From contig JADJYT010000002.1 of assembly GCA_016719635.1 (NCBI GenBank), positions 434,001 through 498,000 of the forward strand: a stretch of 64,000 nt of DNA, in the 5' to 3' direction. Below, piece after piece: positions 53,440 through 62,929 of this stretch. How positions within the stretch are numbered: the first letter of the stretch is position 1; each line of letters begins with the position of its first letter. Below the pieces are notes generated by a model. The model saw nothing but the letters and a program-made list of their open reading frames with translations. It did not search any database and was not told where the DNA came from. This DNA is from Sphingobacteriales bacterium. GTDB taxonomy: Bacteria > Bacteroidota > Bacteroidia > Chitinophagales > JADIYW01. The translations under genes and the position numbers were made by a program.

Positions 53440-54333
53440 ATGATACGTCCACCCTACCTGAAAAAAGGCGACACCATCGGCATCACCTGTCCGGCAAGAA
53501 AAATCCCACTGGAAGACATTCAGTCAGCCATCAACACACTGGAAAGCTGGGGATTCAACGTGCTATTGGGCGAAACCATTGGAATGGAGGATCATCAGTA
53601 TGCCGGGACAGACGTTGCCAGGCTGGCGGATTTTCAGCGCATGCTGAACAACCCAAAGATAAAAGCCATTTTGGCGGCACGGGGAGGTTATGGTACCGTC
53701 CGTATCATGGACGACCTGGATTTCCGTGCATTTATGGACAAACCGAAATGGATAGCCGGTTTTTCCGACATCACTTTTTTTCACGCACAACTCAATTGCA
53801 ATATTGGCGTGGAGTCCTTGCATTGTACTATGCCCATTTCATTCCCGACCAATACGCCGGAAGCGTTGGAATCCATGAGGAAGGCGCTCACAGGGGAATC
53901 ACTGGAATACACGTTCCATTCGCATCCATTGAACAGAAACGGCGTTATGGGTGGTGAAACGGCCGGCGGAAACTTATCTATCCTTTACAGTATTCTGGGT
54001 ACCAGAACCATTCTGGACTGTACACATAAAATTTTGTTGATTGAAGACCTGGATGAATATTTATATCACATCGACAGGATGATGATAGCGATGAAACGAG
54101 CAGGCAAACTGAAAAATTTAGCCGGGTTGGTAGTCGGCGGCATGACGGACATGAAAGACAACACGGTTCCATTCGGCAAAACAGCAGAAGAAATTATTTA
54201 TGAGCATGTCGCGGAATATGACTTCCCCGTATGTTTTAATTTTCCCTGCGGTCATATTCCGGACAACCGAGCTGTTTTCATGGGGAGACAGGCGACGGTG
54301 ACCGTTGGAGAACAATGCACCTTCGTTCAATAA
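53440..54333 (+). CDS. LD-carboxypeptidase (MEROPS S66)
   Basis: 297 residues. Family signatures are IRPPYLKKGDTIGITCPARK, AARGGYGTVRIMDDLDF (nucleophile-loop neighbour), the catalytic Ser in GFSDITFFHAQL, and Glu/His in LLIEDLDEYLYHIDRM and PCGHIPDNRAVFMG. S66 enzymes remove the terminal D-Ala from murein tetrapeptides during recycling (LdcA) or cleave microcin C7 (MccF). The recycling role is the more likely here. Length and the order of motifs are normal. Confidence 0.92.
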   Translation: MIRPPYLKKGDTIGITCPARKIPLEDIQSAINTLESWGFNVLLGETIGMEDHQYAGTDVARLADFQRMLNNPKIKAILAARGGYGTVRIMDDLDFRAFMDKPKWIAGFSDITFFHAQLNCNIGVESLHCTMPISFPTNTPEALESMRKALTGESLEYTFHSHPLNRNGVMGGETAGGNLSILYSILGTRTILDCTHKILLIEDLDEYLYHIDRMMIAMKRAGKLKNLAGLVVGGMTDMKDNTVPFGKTAEEIIYEHVAEYDFPVCFNFPCGHIPDNRAVFMGRQATVTVGEQCTFVQ

Positions 54334-54371
54334 ATCTGCATCCGTGGTATCACATTTGTAATAGTTGGTTT

Positions 54372-54788
54372 ATGAGAAAAATATTTTTACCGATTTTTAT
54401 AGCAAGCTCTTTAGTTTCATTCGGAAAATGTGATAAGAAGAAATGCTGCAGAAAAAAGCAACCCTGCGGCATACAATCGGATGAAGTGTGGCTGCAATAT
54501 GACGAGACCAAGTGTGCCAATCCCTGGCAGTTCAACTGGTTTGCACCCCCTACAGATGAACAACTGGCCGGTGCGGTGAAAGGTGAACTGACCGGACGAA
54601 ATATTCAAATACTGGAAATGAGGACATCGCGCGACAAGGATATGGTTTCCTGTGATGCCTGCACCTGCCCGAATGGATTTCATTATTTTGTTCGGATAAA
54701 AACAGCAGAAAAGTCGAAGCTGACGGAATTGAATTTTTATGAAACAACCGATATTCCGGGCGCAGCCGATAAAATTAATTCTAAATAA
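54372..54788 (+). CDS. Small cysteine-rich secreted protein of unknown function
   Basis: 138 residues starting at ATG 54372. The signal peptide is MRKIFLPIFIASSLVSFG followed by KCDKKKCCRKKQPCG, which could be a lipoprotein (Cys20) or a disulfide-bonded secreted protein. Further Cys occur in SCDACTCPNGFHYFVRI. The region DEVWLQYDETKCANPWQFNWF is distinctive, but I do not know the family. It starts 38 nt after the carboxypeptidase gene and is probably cotranscribed. Confidence 0.62.
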   Translation: MRKIFLPIFIASSLVSFGKCDKKKCCRKKQPCGIQSDEVWLQYDETKCANPWQFNWFAPPTDEQLAGAVKGELTGRNIQILEMRTSRDKDMVSCDACTCPNGFHYFVRIKTAEKSKLTELNFYETTDIPGAADKINSK

Positions 54789-54814
54789 GATTCTTCTGAA
54801 AAGATATAAAGCAA

Positions 54815-54839
54815 GAAGCCATCACGAGGTGATGGCTTC
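54815..54839 (-). terminator. Bidirectional terminator between the secreted protein and clpC
   Basis: GAAGCCATCAC-GAG-GTGATGGCTTC is an 11-bp perfect stem. It lies between converging genes. Confidence 0.75.
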
Positions 54840-54845
54840 CCTTTA

Positions 54846-57422
54846 TTAGTTCTGCTCTTCTTTGGCAGGTTTCTTCTTTTTCTTTTTGATTTCGAACTTC
54901 AGCTTATCTTTTGTGGTCTCATCAATATCCACCGAGATGGTATCGCCTTCGTTGATATTGGTATTGAGGATTTCTTCCGCCAGCGGGTCCTCCACATACT
55001 TCTGAATCGCCCTATGCAACGGCCTTGCACCAAACTGAGGATCATACCCTTTCTCACTGAGGAAATCCTTGGCGCCAATGGTCAACTCAATATGATAGCC
55101 CAGTTTTTCCAGTCGGCCGTAAACGCCTGCCAATACGATATCGATGATCTTATAGATTTCTTCCTTGCCTAAACTGTTGAAGACAATCACATCGTCAATT
55201 CGGTTGAGGAATTCCGGTGAGAACGTTTTTTGGAGCGCCTTCTGTATAACCCCTTTTGTTAAGTTATCGGAATTATCTCTGATAGCGGCTGTGGCAAAAC
55301 CTACGCCTGTACCAAAGTCTTTCAACTGACGGACACCGATGTTGGAGGTCATGATGATGACGGAGTTTTTAAAATCCACTTTTCTTCCCAGACCATCGGT
55401 CAGAATACCATCATCCAACACCTGCAATAAGACATTGTATACATCGGGATGTGCCTTTTCAATCTCATCCAGCAAAATGACGGAGTATGGCTTTCTGCGC
55501 ACTTTTTCCGTCAGCTGTCCACCTTCCTCATAGCCTACATATCCCGGAGGAGCCCCGATTAAACGGGAAATCGAGAATTTTTCCATGTACTCACTCATAT
55601 CAATCCGTATCAGCGAGTCTTCCGTATCAAACATATATCTGGCTAATGCACGCGCCAACTCTGTTTTACCGACACCCGTTGGCCCCAGGAAAATAAAGGT
55701 ACCAATCGGCTTTTTAGGATCTTTCAGACCAACACGGTTACGCTGAATGGCTTTGGTTATTTTCGCCACCGCTTCATCCTGGCCAACCACCTGTTTTTTC
55801 AGGTCATCTGCCATCTGAACGAGTTTCTTGCTTTCGCTCTGTGCCACACGCTTCACCGGAATGCCGGTCATCATGGCTACCACTTCCGCGATATCTTCAT
55901 CGGTCACCGGATAACGTTTCGCTTTGGCATCTTCTTCCCAGTCGCGTTTCGCTTGTTCCAGTTGTTCCTGCAAGCGTTTTTCGGAATCCCTCAGGCGGGC
56001 AGCCTCTTCGTAGCGCTGGTTTTTCACCACCTGGTTTTTTTCTTCTTTCACATTTTCAATCTCCTGTTCCAATTGCGTAATATTTTCCGGAACGTGAATA
56101 TTTTTCAGGTGTACCCTGGCTCCCACTTCATCCAAAACGTCAATCGCTTTATCCGGCAGGAATCGGTCAGTGATATAGCGTGTGCTCAACTGAACACAGG
56201 CATTAATCGCTTCATCGCTGTAGGATACGTTGTGGTAATCTTCGTATTTGGATTTCAGATTTTTTAAAATAGTCAATGTCTCTTCCGGAGACGGCGGATC
56301 CACCATCACCTTCTGGAATCGTCTGTCCAACGCTCCGTCTTTTTCAATATACTGCCGGTATTCATCCAATGTGGATGCACCGATACATTGTAATTCTCCG
56401 CGCGCCAATGCCGGTTTGAAAATATTGGAAGCATCCAGAGAGCCTGTTGCACCCCCTGCACCTACTATGGTATGAATCTCATCAATGAATAAAATGACAT
56501 CGCGGTTTTTTTCCAACTCCGTCATAATGGCTTTCATACGCTCTTCAAATTGCCCGCGGTATTTGGTACCGGCCACCAATGCAGCCAAATCCAGTGAAAC
56601 CACCCGTTTGTTGAACAGCACGCGTGATACTTTGCGTTGGATAATTCTCAATGCCAGACCTTCTACAATTGCGGTTTTACCTACACCTGGCTCACCTATC
56701 AGGATCGGATTATTTTTCTTCCTTCTGGATAATATCTGTGAAACACGTTCGATTTCCGTTTCCCTGCCCACGATGGGGTCTAACTTGCCATCTTCCGCCA
56801 AGCGGGTGATATCTCTGCCAAAATTATCCAAAACAGGTGTATTGGATTTAGACGCAGCCTTTTTGGCAGTCGACGCCCCACCGGCACTGCCCTGATTTCC
56901 AAAACCACGTCCTCTTTCATCCTCATCTCCCTCGTCAAATGGTTCATTCGGTAAATCAGAGGTGATATCATTCAATTCGTTTTCATTTTGAAGAAACTCC
57001 AGTTCCGCTCTGAAAACTTCATAGGTCACATCCCATTTACTCAATAGCTGTGTGACAATGTTTTCTTTGTTTTTCAGAATGGATAAGAGAAGGTGTTCCG
57101 TGCCCACCGTTTCCTGTTTCATGGACTTTGCCTCTAAAAGCGTTATTTTTAATACCTTTTCCGCCTGTTTGGTTAGCGGCAAACTATTTACGTTACCTGG
57201 AATCGTCGTTACCTTATCTTTAATAGCATCCTCCACTTTTTTGCGGAACAACGCAATATCTATATCTAAAGAACGCAGCACCTTGATGGCCATACCATCG
57301 CCTTCCCGTATCAGACCCAGCAACAAGTGCTCAATACCGATTTGGTCATGTTTCAGACGAAGTGCTTCTTCGCGACTAAACGAAATCACTTCTTTTACCT
57401 TGGGTGAAAATTTTGCTTCCAT
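54846..57422 (-). CDS. clpC: ATP-dependent Clp protease ATP-binding subunit ClpC
   Basis: 858 residues. Two Clp N-terminal repeats (EALRLKHDQIGIEHLLLGLI, then VGTEHLLLSILK) precede AAA-1 (Walker A GEPGVGKTAIVEG, Walker B DVILFIDEIHTIVGAG). A UVR-like middle domain (ENVKEEKNQVVKNQRYEEAA) follows, then AAA-2 (LGPTGVGKTELARALA, VILLDEIEKAHPDV). The FGTGVGFATA loop is in the ClpP-contact region. It unfolds proteins for ClpP degradation and works in stress response. The C-terminal tail is Lys-rich (KKKKKKPAKEEQN). Divergent from the STAS gene. Confidence 0.95.
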   Translation of the reverse strand: MEAKFSPKVKEVISFSREEALRLKHDQIGIEHLLLGLIREGDGMAIKVLRSLDIDIALFRKKVEDAIKDKVTTIPGNVNSLPLTKQAEKVLKITLLEAKSMKQETVGTEHLLLSILKNKENIVTQLLSKWDVTYEVFRAELEFLQNENELNDITSDLPNEPFDEGDEDERGRGFGNQGSAGGASTAKKAASKSNTPVLDNFGRDITRLAEDGKLDPIVGRETEIERVSQILSRRKKNNPILIGEPGVGKTAIVEGLALRIIQRKVSRVLFNKRVVSLDLAALVAGTKYRGQFEERMKAIMTELEKNRDVILFIDEIHTIVGAGGATGSLDASNIFKPALARGELQCIGASTLDEYRQYIEKDGALDRRFQKVMVDPPSPEETLTILKNLKSKYEDYHNVSYSDEAINACVQLSTRYITDRFLPDKAIDVLDEVGARVHLKNIHVPENITQLEQEIENVKEEKNQVVKNQRYEEAARLRDSEKRLQEQLEQAKRDWEEDAKAKRYPVTDEDIAEVVAMMTGIPVKRVAQSESKKLVQMADDLKKQVVGQDEAVAKITKAIQRNRVGLKDPKKPIGTFIFLGPTGVGKTELARALARYMFDTEDSLIRIDMSEYMEKFSISRLIGAPPGYVGYEEGGQLTEKVRRKPYSVILLDEIEKAHPDVYNVLLQVLDDGILTDGLGRKVDFKNSVIIMTSNIGVRQLKDFGTGVGFATAAIRDNSDNLTKGVIQKALQKTFSPEFLNRIDDVIVFNSLGKEEIYKIIDIVLAGVYGRLEKLGYHIELTIGAKDFLSEKGYDPQFGARPLHRAIQKYVEDPLAEEILNTNINEGDTISVDIDETTKDKLKFEIKKKKKKPAKEEQN

Positions 57423-57614
57423 ATTACTTATTGCTTCAAATTAGCTGCCAACTTAAAAAAACTGCCATTATTACTTAAAATTAAAAGTATAACGCTTTTT
57501 TTGTTTTTTTTATTTTTTTATGCACAAAATTGGAATATCCCGACACTATTAACAAAAAAACGGTAAAAAAGATTTTATCATTTGAAAGTGATGTGATTTT
57601 TGCATAATTAGTCC

Positions 57615-57622
57615 TATTTTTG
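57615..57622 (+). promoter_or_regulatory. Bacteroidota -7 element before the STAS gene
   Basis: TATTTTTG matches TAnnTTTG. It is 47 nt before the STAS start. Confidence 0.4.
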
Positions 57623-57668
57623 GAAAAAACAACTCCGGCATTTTTTAACTAATAAAAATTAATGTGAT

Positions 57669-58022
57669 ATGAAATTCAGTGTAGATAAACAAGATGGTTT
57701 AGTGGTGTATGAACTTTTAGAAGACAAATTAACTTCCTTGAATGCCCCCGTTTTAAAATCAGAATTGGTATTGGCCAATGCAGAAGGCTTTAAAAATATC
57801 GTAGTAGATCTGGATAAGGTGAAATTTGTGGATTCTTCCGGATTAAGCGCACTGCTGATCGGGCACCGTTTATGCAAGGATGAAAAAGGGATTTTTGGTT
57901 TGTGCGGATTGAATGATACCATTAAAAATCTGATCAAGATCTCCCAGCTGGAAGATGTGCTGCACATCTATTCCACCCAGTTTGATGCTACGGAAGCCAT
58001 CCAGAAGAAAAAGAAAAAGTGA
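57669..58022 (+). CDS. STAS-domain anti-anti-sigma-factor-like protein
   Basis: 117 residues. It begins MKFSVDKQDGLVVYELLEDK and has the STAS signature VVDLDKVKFVDSSGLSALLIG, in which the first Ser of DSSG is the phosphorylation site of SpoIIAA-type antagonists. The tail is Lys-rich (IQKKKKK). No kinase or sigma factor lies next to it, so its partner must be elsewhere. In Bacteroidota such single-STAS proteins often precede rnz, as here. Confidence 0.85.
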   Translation: MKFSVDKQDGLVVYELLEDKLTSLNAPVLKSELVLANAEGFKNIVVDLDKVKFVDSSGLSALLIGHRLCKDEKGIFGLCGLNDTIKNLIKISQLEDVLHIYSTQFDATEAIQKKKKK

Positions 58023-58106
58023 TACTCGTTTAATGTTATTTGTTATAAGTTACACGAATACAAATTCAACCTTATCGCTCTTAGCCTTTATCCTATAACT
58101 CAAACC

Positions 58107-59018
58107 TTGAATTTTGACGTCACCATATTAGGCAGCAACTCTGCCGTTTTTAATCACGGTAGGCATCCGACTGCTCAGGTTGTCAATTTAAACAATACGT
58201 TGTTTCTGGTTGACTGCGGAGAGGGCACCCAGGAACGCCTGGCAGAGAACAAAATCAAATGGTTCCGGATAGATTACATCTTCATTTCCCATTTACACGG
58301 CGATCATTATTTTGGTTTAATCGGCCTGCTGACAACCTTTAATTTATTAAAACGGACCGGCAAACTCACCATTTTCGGGCCTAAGGAGTTAAAAAAGATT
58401 CTGGATGTTCAGCTAAAGGCCAGCAAAACCACCCTGCTTTTCGATTTAAAATTTGTTTCCACGGATGATACTGCAAAAAATCTGTTGCTGGATATTCCGG
58501 AATGCTGTGTGTATTCGCTTCCGCTGAAACATAAGATACCCACCACCGGATTTTTGTTTGTTGAAAAAACGGAAACACGTCAATTGGACCTTATCAAACT
58601 GGCAAAATACGACATTGAGAAAACGCATTTCAAATGGCTGAAGCAAGGATATGATGTACAGGACAAGCAGGGAAAAACCATCAAAAACAAAACAGTCACC
58701 ACAGCCGGAAAGACACCCCGTTCTTATGCTTTTTGTTCAGACACCCAATACCACCTGCCTTTAATTAAAAGCATCAAGCAGGTAAGTTTATTATATCACG
58801 AATCTACTTTTTTAGATTTGGATAAGGCGAGAGCGAAAGAAACATTTCACACAACAGCACTCCAGGCAGCCAAGATTGCAGAAAAATCAAATGCAACCAA
58901 ACTATTGCTTGGTCATTTTTCTTCACGATATATCGATTTAAGTATTCTGGAAGAAGAGGCCAAAACCATCTTTAAAAATACGGAACTCGCTTTAGAGGGA
59001 AAGGTATTTAAACTCTGA
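58107..59018 (+). CDS. rnz: Ribonuclease Z
   Basis: 303 residues, the short bacterial form. The metal-binding motif is FISHLHGDHYFGL near residue 57, with further ligands in FCSDTQY and LLYHESTF, and the final HFSSRYIDL motif. It trims tRNA 3' trailers in the cytoplasm. The start codon is a TTG at 58107 (MNFDVTILGSNSAVF); no ATG is nearby. The upstream STAS gene ends 84 nt before. Confidence 0.93.
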   Translation: MNFDVTILGSNSAVFNHGRHPTAQVVNLNNTLFLVDCGEGTQERLAENKIKWFRIDYIFISHLHGDHYFGLIGLLTTFNLLKRTGKLTIFGPKELKKILDVQLKASKTTLLFDLKFVSTDDTAKNLLLDIPECCVYSLPLKHKIPTTGFLFVEKTETRQLDLIKLAKYDIEKTHFKWLKQGYDVQDKQGKTIKNKTVTTAGKTPRSYAFCSDTQYHLPLIKSIKQVSLLYHESTFLDLDKARAKETFHTTALQAAKIAEKSNATKLLLGHFSSRYIDLSILEEEAKTIFKNTELALEGKVFKL

Positions 59019-59031
59019 TGTTTAAAAAAAT

Positions 59032-60387
59032 CTATCTCTTTTTCAATCCCAGATTCTCCAGTTTTTCTTCCAACGCCTTTTTAGAAACGCCCATATCATC
59101 AGCAGTTTTGGAAGTGTTCCACTCATTCTTATTGAGTTTATGTTCAATAAAACTGCGCTCCACATAGTCATTCAGTTGTTGTAAGTTGGTGAATTTTTCA
59201 AAGTCAATACCGTTGTTTATCGCTTTCCCGCTGGGGCCGGAATAGTCAATCACATCCTGTTTGGTAATTGTCTTGTCGCTCATGATAATCAATCGTTCCA
59301 CCACGTTTCTCAGTTCACGGATGTTTCCTGTCCAGTTGCGTGCCTGTAAGGCTTCCAGCGCATCTTTTTCAATTTTCTTGACGGGAGTACCGTAATCACC
59401 GCAAATCTCATTCAGAAAATGATCGGTCAGTACCGGTATATCATCCTTGCGCTGGTTGAGCGATGGAACATGTATCAATATAACACTCAGGCGATGGTAT
59501 AAATCCAGACGAAAACGGCCTTCCTCCACCTCTTTCAGCAAATCCTTATTGGTGGCTGCCACCACACGCACATCCACCTTCTCTTCCCTGTCGCCGCCTA
59601 CCTTAGTGATTTTATTTTCCTGTAAAGCACGTAATACTTTCGCCTGGGCAGATAAACTCATATCCCCGATTTCATCTAAAAACAAGGTACCTCCGTTCGC
59701 CTGCTCAAACTTACCGACACGCTGTTTGATGGCGGAAGTGAATGCTCCTTTCTCATGGCCGAACAATTCACTTTCAATCAACTCTGAAGGAATGGCGGCA
59801 CAGTTCACTTCCACCAATGGCCCGTTTGCACGGTTGCTCTGTTCATGGATCCAGCGTGCCACCAGTTCTTTTCCGGAACCGTTATCACCGGTAATAAGTA
59901 CGCGGGCTTCGGTAGGCGCCACTTTTGCAATCGTTTCCTTTATCTTCTGTATCGGATTGGAATCGCCGACGATTTCTTTTGATTTCGCGATTTTCTTTTT
60001 AAGGATTTTGGTTTCCGTCACAAGCGAAACCTTATCCATCGCATTTCGGACTGTAATCAACAAACGGTTCAGGTCCGGTGGTTTTGGTATATAATCAAAT
60101 GCCCCTTTTTTAACGGCTTCCACTGCGGTCTCAATGTTTCCGTGCCCGGACAGAACAATTACAGGCGTATCGATGCCTTTTTGCTGCATTTCCGTCAGTA
60201 CCTCCAATCCATCCTTCTTCGGCATTTTGACATCCAGAACAACGACATCATAATTATTTTTTTCAATCTTGGTCAATCCGATCTCCCCGTCTTCGGCTTC
60301 ATCGATTTCATACTTCTCGTATTCCAGAATTTCTTTCAGCGTTCTGCGTATCGCTTTCTCATCGTCTACTATCAAAATTTTAGGCAT
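59032..60387 (-). CDS. NtrC-family sigma-54-dependent response regulator
   Basis: 451 residues. Receiver domain: the phosphoacceptor is Asp52 in VVVLDVKMPKKDG with Lys in YIPKP. The AAA+ sigma-54 activator has Walker A GDNGSGKELVARW, then HEKGAFTSAIKQRVGKFEQA and GGTLFLDEIGDMS. The sigma-54 contact loop is GAFTSA instead of GAFTGA. The C-terminal Fis-type HTH is NTSKTADDMGVSKKALEEKL. It activates sigma-54 promoters when phosphorylated. No sensor kinase is adjacent; an HD-domain gene lies upstream. Confidence 0.92.
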   Translation of the reverse strand: MPKILIVDDEKAIRRTLKEILEYEKYEIDEAEDGEIGLTKIEKNNYDVVVLDVKMPKKDGLEVLTEMQQKGIDTPVIVLSGHGNIETAVEAVKKGAFDYIPKPPDLNRLLITVRNAMDKVSLVTETKILKKKIAKSKEIVGDSNPIQKIKETIAKVAPTEARVLITGDNGSGKELVARWIHEQSNRANGPLVEVNCAAIPSELIESELFGHEKGAFTSAIKQRVGKFEQANGGTLFLDEIGDMSLSAQAKVLRALQENKITKVGGDREEKVDVRVVAATNKDLLKEVEEGRFRLDLYHRLSVILIHVPSLNQRKDDIPVLTDHFLNEICGDYGTPVKKIEKDALEALQARNWTGNIRELRNVVERLIIMSDKTITKQDVIDYSGPSGKAINNGIDFEKFTNLQQLNDYVERSFIEHKLNKNEWNTSKTADDMGVSKKALEEKLENLGLKKR

Positions 60388-60442
60388 AGCATTCTTATTA
60401 TGGATTATGAACGAACAAAATGTATGCCACTAAAATACAAAT

Positions 60443-60982
60443 TTATTTTCTGAACATGGGCAAAGGCTTCAGCGGGTGCTGAATCAGATTTTTGGAAAAG
60501 AGCGAAAGAAGTGTAAGGTGAAATCCTTTGTATGGAAATGCCGCTTCGGTTTGTTTGATGATATCATCCGGAATATCAAACGGAATGAACGACATGGATA
60601 CATCCGCCCAATCCGCTTTCCTGAATATTTCGACGGAATCTGCATAATCTCCCTTGTATTCGGTCACCTTGTGGTGATTGTCAATCATCCGGGAAATTTC
60701 TTCCATCCATTCTTTTTTATTGGAATGGAGCAGATAGGCTGAAGCCAGTTCAATTGACGGTTTTAAATAATCAAAGGTATTGTGCGTCCAGATGCCGATA
60801 TCATGAAAGACAGAAGCAATGGCATATTTTTCTTCACATGATCCATTGCTCAAATACATGCAGTAATTGAAGATACGATATACGTGATTTTTATACCTCT
60901 CGTGATTTTTTCCTAATACAGGTGCATAAGAAGCGAAAAGTGCTTCAATGATGGGTTGCCGTTCAATTAGATTATACTTCAT
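60443..60982 (-). CDS. HD-domain protein
   Basis: 179 residues. The HD signature is present: H in YKNHVYRIFNYC, HD in AIASVFHDIGIWTH, and a later DWADVSMS (Asp). The N-terminus MKYNLIERQPIIEALFASYA is unremarkable. HD proteins are metal-dependent phosphohydrolases acting on nucleotides or second messengers; the substrate is unknown here. The gene is 55 bp upstream of the NtrC-type regulator on the same strand. Confidence 0.8.
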   Translation of the reverse strand: MKYNLIERQPIIEALFASYAPVLGKNHERYKNHVYRIFNYCMYLSNGSCEEKYAIASVFHDIGIWTHNTFDYLKPSIELASAYLLHSNKKEWMEEISRMIDNHHKVTEYKGDYADSVEIFRKADWADVSMSFIPFDIPDDIIKQTEAAFPYKGFHLTLLSLFSKNLIQHPLKPLPMFRK

Positions 60983-61061
60983 ATAATGCTACGTAAAAAA
61001 CTATACAACAATCTTCTTTTTAAGATGCTGCCTTATCCTTTACGGAAAATACAAAAAAAAT

Positions 61062-61384
61062 GCAGGCCTGTAAGCCGGGTTCTGTGAACCTCTACCATTT
61101 ATCTGGGACAACCATTACTGATTGCCTCTATCCATCTACCCTCCAACATCCGGCGAGCAGCCGTCAGGCGTTGGTTTACGTGATGTTTCAGCGTTTGGGG
61201 TTTACCTGAGCTATGCATTGCTGCAAAGCGTTTTTCACCTTAGAGATTCTGAAACAAATCAGAATACAATGATATTTTCTGTGGCACTTTCCTGACATTA
61301 CTGCCAACGGGCGTTACCCGTCAAACTGCTCTGTGCTGCCCGGACTTTCCTCCCCGATATGATCGAAGCGGTAGAGCAGCCTGC
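61062..61384 (-). ncRNA. rnpB: RNase P RNA (class A)
   Basis: The minus strand carries the two diagnostic segments: GAGGAAAGTCCGGGCAGCAC near the 5' end and CAGAACCCGGCTTAC near the 3' end. P1 pairing is exact: GCAGGC (61384-61379) with GCCTGC at the 3' end. A TAnnTTTG promoter box sits about 5 nt upstream, and a T-run follows the 3' end. Ends are set from P1 and so are approximate. It is the catalytic RNA of RNase P. Confidence 0.93.
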
Positions 61385-61388
61385 AGTA

Positions 61389-61396
61389 CAAAGATA
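61389..61396 (-). promoter_or_regulatory. Bacteroidota -7 element for rnpB
   Basis: TATCTTTG on the minus strand matches TAnnTTTG, 5 nt from the P1 start of rnpB, which fits the expected TSS distance. Confidence 0.55.
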
Positions 61397-61446
61397 GTAC
61401 ATATTTATATTTCTCCGTCGAAATGATTTTATATTCTATATAGCGC

Positions 61447-61602
61447 TCAAAATTTAGCTGTAACAGCCAGAAGCTGCTGCTTTTTGCGCTGTGACACAGG
61501 CACCTCATCGCTGTTCGTCATAATCAAGCTGCAGTCATCTGTTTTATAGAACCGGGAAACTCTACGGATAGGAAGTTCATTGTCAATTATTAAAGCTCTC
61601 AT
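61447..61602 (-). pseudogene. LytTR-type response regulator, internally deleted in frame
   Basis: A 51-residue open frame fuses MRALIIDNELPIRR, the first strand of a receiver domain, to VSRFYKTDDCSLIMTNSDEV PVSQRKKQQLL, the last strands of a LytTR DNA-binding domain. About 190 residues (phosphoacceptor Asp, linker and most of LytTR) are missing, but the frame is preserved. The start ATG overlaps the stop of the upstream kinase relic (ATGA), the usual arrangement in this two-component family. It is probably non-functional, though a translated micro-protein cannot be excluded. Confidence 0.72.
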
Positions 61603-62700
61603 TGGTGTGGATTTAAAGGTAAAACAACTTCCACACAGATACCTTTTTCATTACGGCTTTTTCTTATTTAGAAGGATACATCCGATTTGTGTTTTTTATT
61701 TAATAGCAACAAACTGTCTTTTATAATTTGAATTGCTCTTGAAGAATATTCTTATGATTTTCTGTCCGACTTATAACCTGAGCCATTATCCATTATATCA
61801 ATGCGTAGGCGATTGTGTTCTTTAAATATTTTTCAATTCTCATTAGTCATATCAAAGGCATGTTCGGTGGAGTTTTCAATAAATGGCTGAATTATCATGG
61901 CAGGAATATAGGTTTCATTCTCTTCGATATTTCCATCTGTCCGTTTGGGATATTCAAACTTATCGGGATAACACAGTTACTGTATCTCGAGATAATTATT
62001 CAGGTAGTCTGTTTCCTGCTCTATGGTATTCATTTCCTTGTACGTACTTTCCAATATCTCTCTCATTATTTTGGCATATTTAGAAAGATAGCCGGCGATT
62101 TTAGAATATTTATTTTCCTGTAACGAATTTAAGGTATTGAAATAATCGCCCTGCAATTTGGCAAGTTCATTTATCCGTTGTGAAATAAAGGCAACGCTAA
62201 GTGGATTATTTTCCTGTTTCGCATAGGTTAGTGCAGAGTCGGCATATTGAACAGCTTTTTTTGTAATCCTTCAGTTCAGAATAAACGTCACACTTCTTGG
62301 TGAATATGGAAAACAAGTGCCTGAAATCTTTATTTCTGTTTAAAAATAGCAATCCGCTGTCACAAAGATTCAACAATGCCTGGTAGTTGTTTTCGGTATA
62401 TGCAACTCCTGCTAATACACTATATGTCTGAGCCGTTTCTAATTTAAGATTTGCTTTTGGGCAGTTTCTGCATCCGTCATTTTATTCAATGTCAGCTGCA
62501 ACTGCAACCTGTTGGATAATACTATTTGTTTACAGGATGTGGTCGCAACGGCTATCTTTCTCAATATGGAATCCATCTTTTCATATTCTTTCGGCTATAG
62601 AGTTCGTCAATTTCTTTCAGTTGTTTCTCTCCGGACAAGCATTTACAGGCGTGTGTTCCGAAAAAAGGCTATGACTCTGTAGAAGCAACTGAAAAACAAC
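61600..62700 (-). pseudogene. Decayed TPR-LytS-type histidine kinase (PF06580-like)
   Basis: Reading in pieces: a TPR-like N-terminal region (LKEIDELY..., NNYQALLNLCDSGLLFLN, AVQYADSALTYAKQENNPL), then QRINELAKLQGDYFNTLNSL, YLSKYAKIMREILESTYKEM NTIEQETDYLNNYLEIQ-stop, then YIPAMIIQPFIENSTEHAF and LRIDIMDNGSGYKS, and a distal SSRAIQIIKDSLLLLN. The membrane segment and the phospho-acceptor His (normally HFIFN before TLNSIQ) are deleted in frame. At least four in-frame stops and one or more frameshifts (including an extra A in TACAAAAAAAGC) break the rest. It is the kinase partner of the truncated regulator. Confidence 0.72.
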
Positions 62701-62929
62701 TGAAACAAATTCCTCAACCGTATTATAAATAATTCTTTTTTTAAGATACCCTAAACACCACATACTGTGTCATCACTTATTAAAAAAACTCCGGCACTTA
62801 TTAATCATCTCCGTCAATTCCGGTTTTTCGGGTCTAACTTTAGCTTAAGCATTAAAGAAATCCAATAAACCCAACGCGATATCAACTCTTTAATGTACTA
62901 TTTAAACACAGTAGCATAAAATTCTAATT

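Noticed and set aside
59447..60094. A 215-codon open frame antisense to the NtrC-type regulator
   Set aside because: It is a reverse-frame shadow of a well-supported gene and lacks any start context or motif.
61815..62123. Plus-strand hydrophobic open frame of 102 codons
   Set aside because: It is antisense to the histidine-kinase relic, whose conserved residues explain the sequence.
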